Below, one piece after another: positions 5,206-5,691 of a DNA stretch of 5,691 nt. Position numbers and translations under genes: made by a program. How positions within the stretch are numbered: position 1 is the stretch's first letter; every line of letters begins with the position of its first letter. The notes below the pieces were generated by a model. It was given only the letters and a program-made list of their open reading frames with translations. It had not been told where the DNA came from and did not search any database. The DNA comes from Pseudomonadota bacterium (GTDB taxonomy: Bacteria; Pseudomonadota; Alphaproteobacteria; UBA2136; UBA6156), in NCBI GenBank assembly GCA_009927255.1, contig RFNJ01000064.1, positions 1 through 5,691 on the forward strand, written 5' to 3'.

Positions 5206-5691
5206 ATGAAAAACAAAAAAACTCTCCCCCTCAAACTCGCGCTATTAAGCCTCGGCATCGCCGCCACCAGCAACGCCCAACCCTGCGGCCAAAGCTGGCA
5301 AATGCTGCAACCATGGGCCAGCTACGTCTCAACCTCTCAACCTGCTGCCGAACCTATCTTGTGGCCCACCGTCAATACTCCACGTGATGACTGGCGCAGC
5401 GTCGCCAGCAGCGCCACCGGCCAACATCTTGCCGCCGCCGCGCAATATAAACCACTGCTCCTCAGCCACGACTTCGGCCAAACCTGGCAATCGTCACCCG
5501 ACGCCCCCAGCAACGTCTGGGCAGTTGCCATCAATGAAGACGGCCAACGCCTCGCCACCGTCGCCCGTGGCGGCAACTTGCATATCAGCCACAATGGCGG
5601 CCAAACGTGGCAAGCCACCGAAGCCCCCCGCCAATGGTATAACGTCACAATGGATGCCAAAGGCCAAAACATGCTTGCAGCGGTGGAAGGC
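5206..5691 (+). CDS. Exported BNR/Asp-box repeat beta-propeller protein, 3'-truncated by window edge
   Basis: The first 162 residues of an open frame that runs off the window. The N-terminus is a Sec signal peptide: a Lys-rich start (residues 2-5), a hydrophobic core at about 7-20, and a likely cleavage after SNA at residue 24. Cys 27 does not sit in a convincing lipobox. After a Pro/Ser-rich linker come repeated units of about 41 residues, each with the pattern W-x2-VA-x4-GQ-x-LA and ending in an Asp box: SHDFGQTW at 87-94 (perfect S-x-D-x-G-x-T-W) and SHNGGQTW at 128-135 (Asp replaced by Asn). A third unit begins near 144. This is the architecture of BNR/sialidase-type and YCF48-like propellers, which mostly bind glycans or partners. 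Enzymatic activity cannot be claimed, since no sialidase catalytic residues are visible in this part. It follows a terminator, so it is a separate transcription unit. All 14 Gln codons are CAA. Confidence 0.85.
   Translation, partial: MKNKKTLPLKLALLSLGIAATSNAQPCGQSWQMLQPWASYVSTSQPAAEPILWPTVNTPRDDWRSVASSATGQHLAAAAQYKPLLLSHDFGQTWQSSPDAPSNVWAVAINEDGQRLATVARGGNLHISHNGGQTWQATEAPRQWYNVTMDAKGQNMLAAVEG

Noticed and set aside
5172..5387. 71-codon frame beginning just after the terminator
   Set aside because: Out of frame with the exported propeller, which has a signal peptide and Asp boxes. No domain or ribosome-binding site.

Overview
The window reads as bacterial chromosome, most likely from a Gram-negative proteobacterium. 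An alphaproteobacterium is plausible, but I cannot fix the taxon. The evidence is the gene content: an undecaprenyl-phosphate-type initiating transferase, a WbuB/WcaI-like glycosyltransferase, GalU, a UDP-glucuronate-type 4-epimerase and endonuclease III, followed by a protein with a Sec-type signal peptide. The DNA is moderately GC-rich. All genes lie on the + strand, and their coding strand is visibly rich in C and poor in G, especially at third codon positions. Every strand-specific open frame on the minus strand looks like a shadow.

Bases 2-4684 form one tightly packed run of five genes with gaps of 9, -20, 2 and 6 bases, almost certainly one operon. In order: a 5'-truncated family 4 glycosyltransferase; a polytopic MraY/WecA/WbpL-type sugar-phosphate transferase; galU (UTP-glucose-1-phosphate uridylyltransferase); a UDP-glucuronate-4-epimerase-like SDR enzyme; and nth (endonuclease III). 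The first four make sense together: GalU makes UDP-glucose, the epimerase interconverts UDP-uronic acids (the UDP-glucose dehydrogenase that would link them is not in the window), the membrane transferase loads the first sugar phosphate on the lipid carrier, and the glycosyltransferase extends it. They point to O-antigen, capsule or exopolysaccharide. nth is a DNA-repair passenger at the 3' end.

Bases 4685-5205 are the most interesting part. A perfect TATAAT -10 box sits at the end of nth. It precedes a leader of about 158 bases that folds on paper into a nested structure in which the strong Shine-Dalgarno sequence of a 68-aa orphan gene (4858-5064) is paired with a perfect 9-base complement upstream. 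The same leader holds an inverted repeat that can pair with either of two near-identical partners, one of which gives a terminator-like hairpin. After the small gene come a GGA-loop hairpin and a strong intrinsic terminator (5122-5166). This unit could be a riboswitch-like or thermosensor-like cis-regulatory RNA controlling a small protein. The function of the protein is unknown.

From 5206 to the window end is the start of an exported beta-propeller protein with BNR/Asp-box repeats. It may be read from its own promoter as a leaderless mRNA. No tRNA, rRNA, CRISPR array, insertion sequence or minus-strand gene was found.
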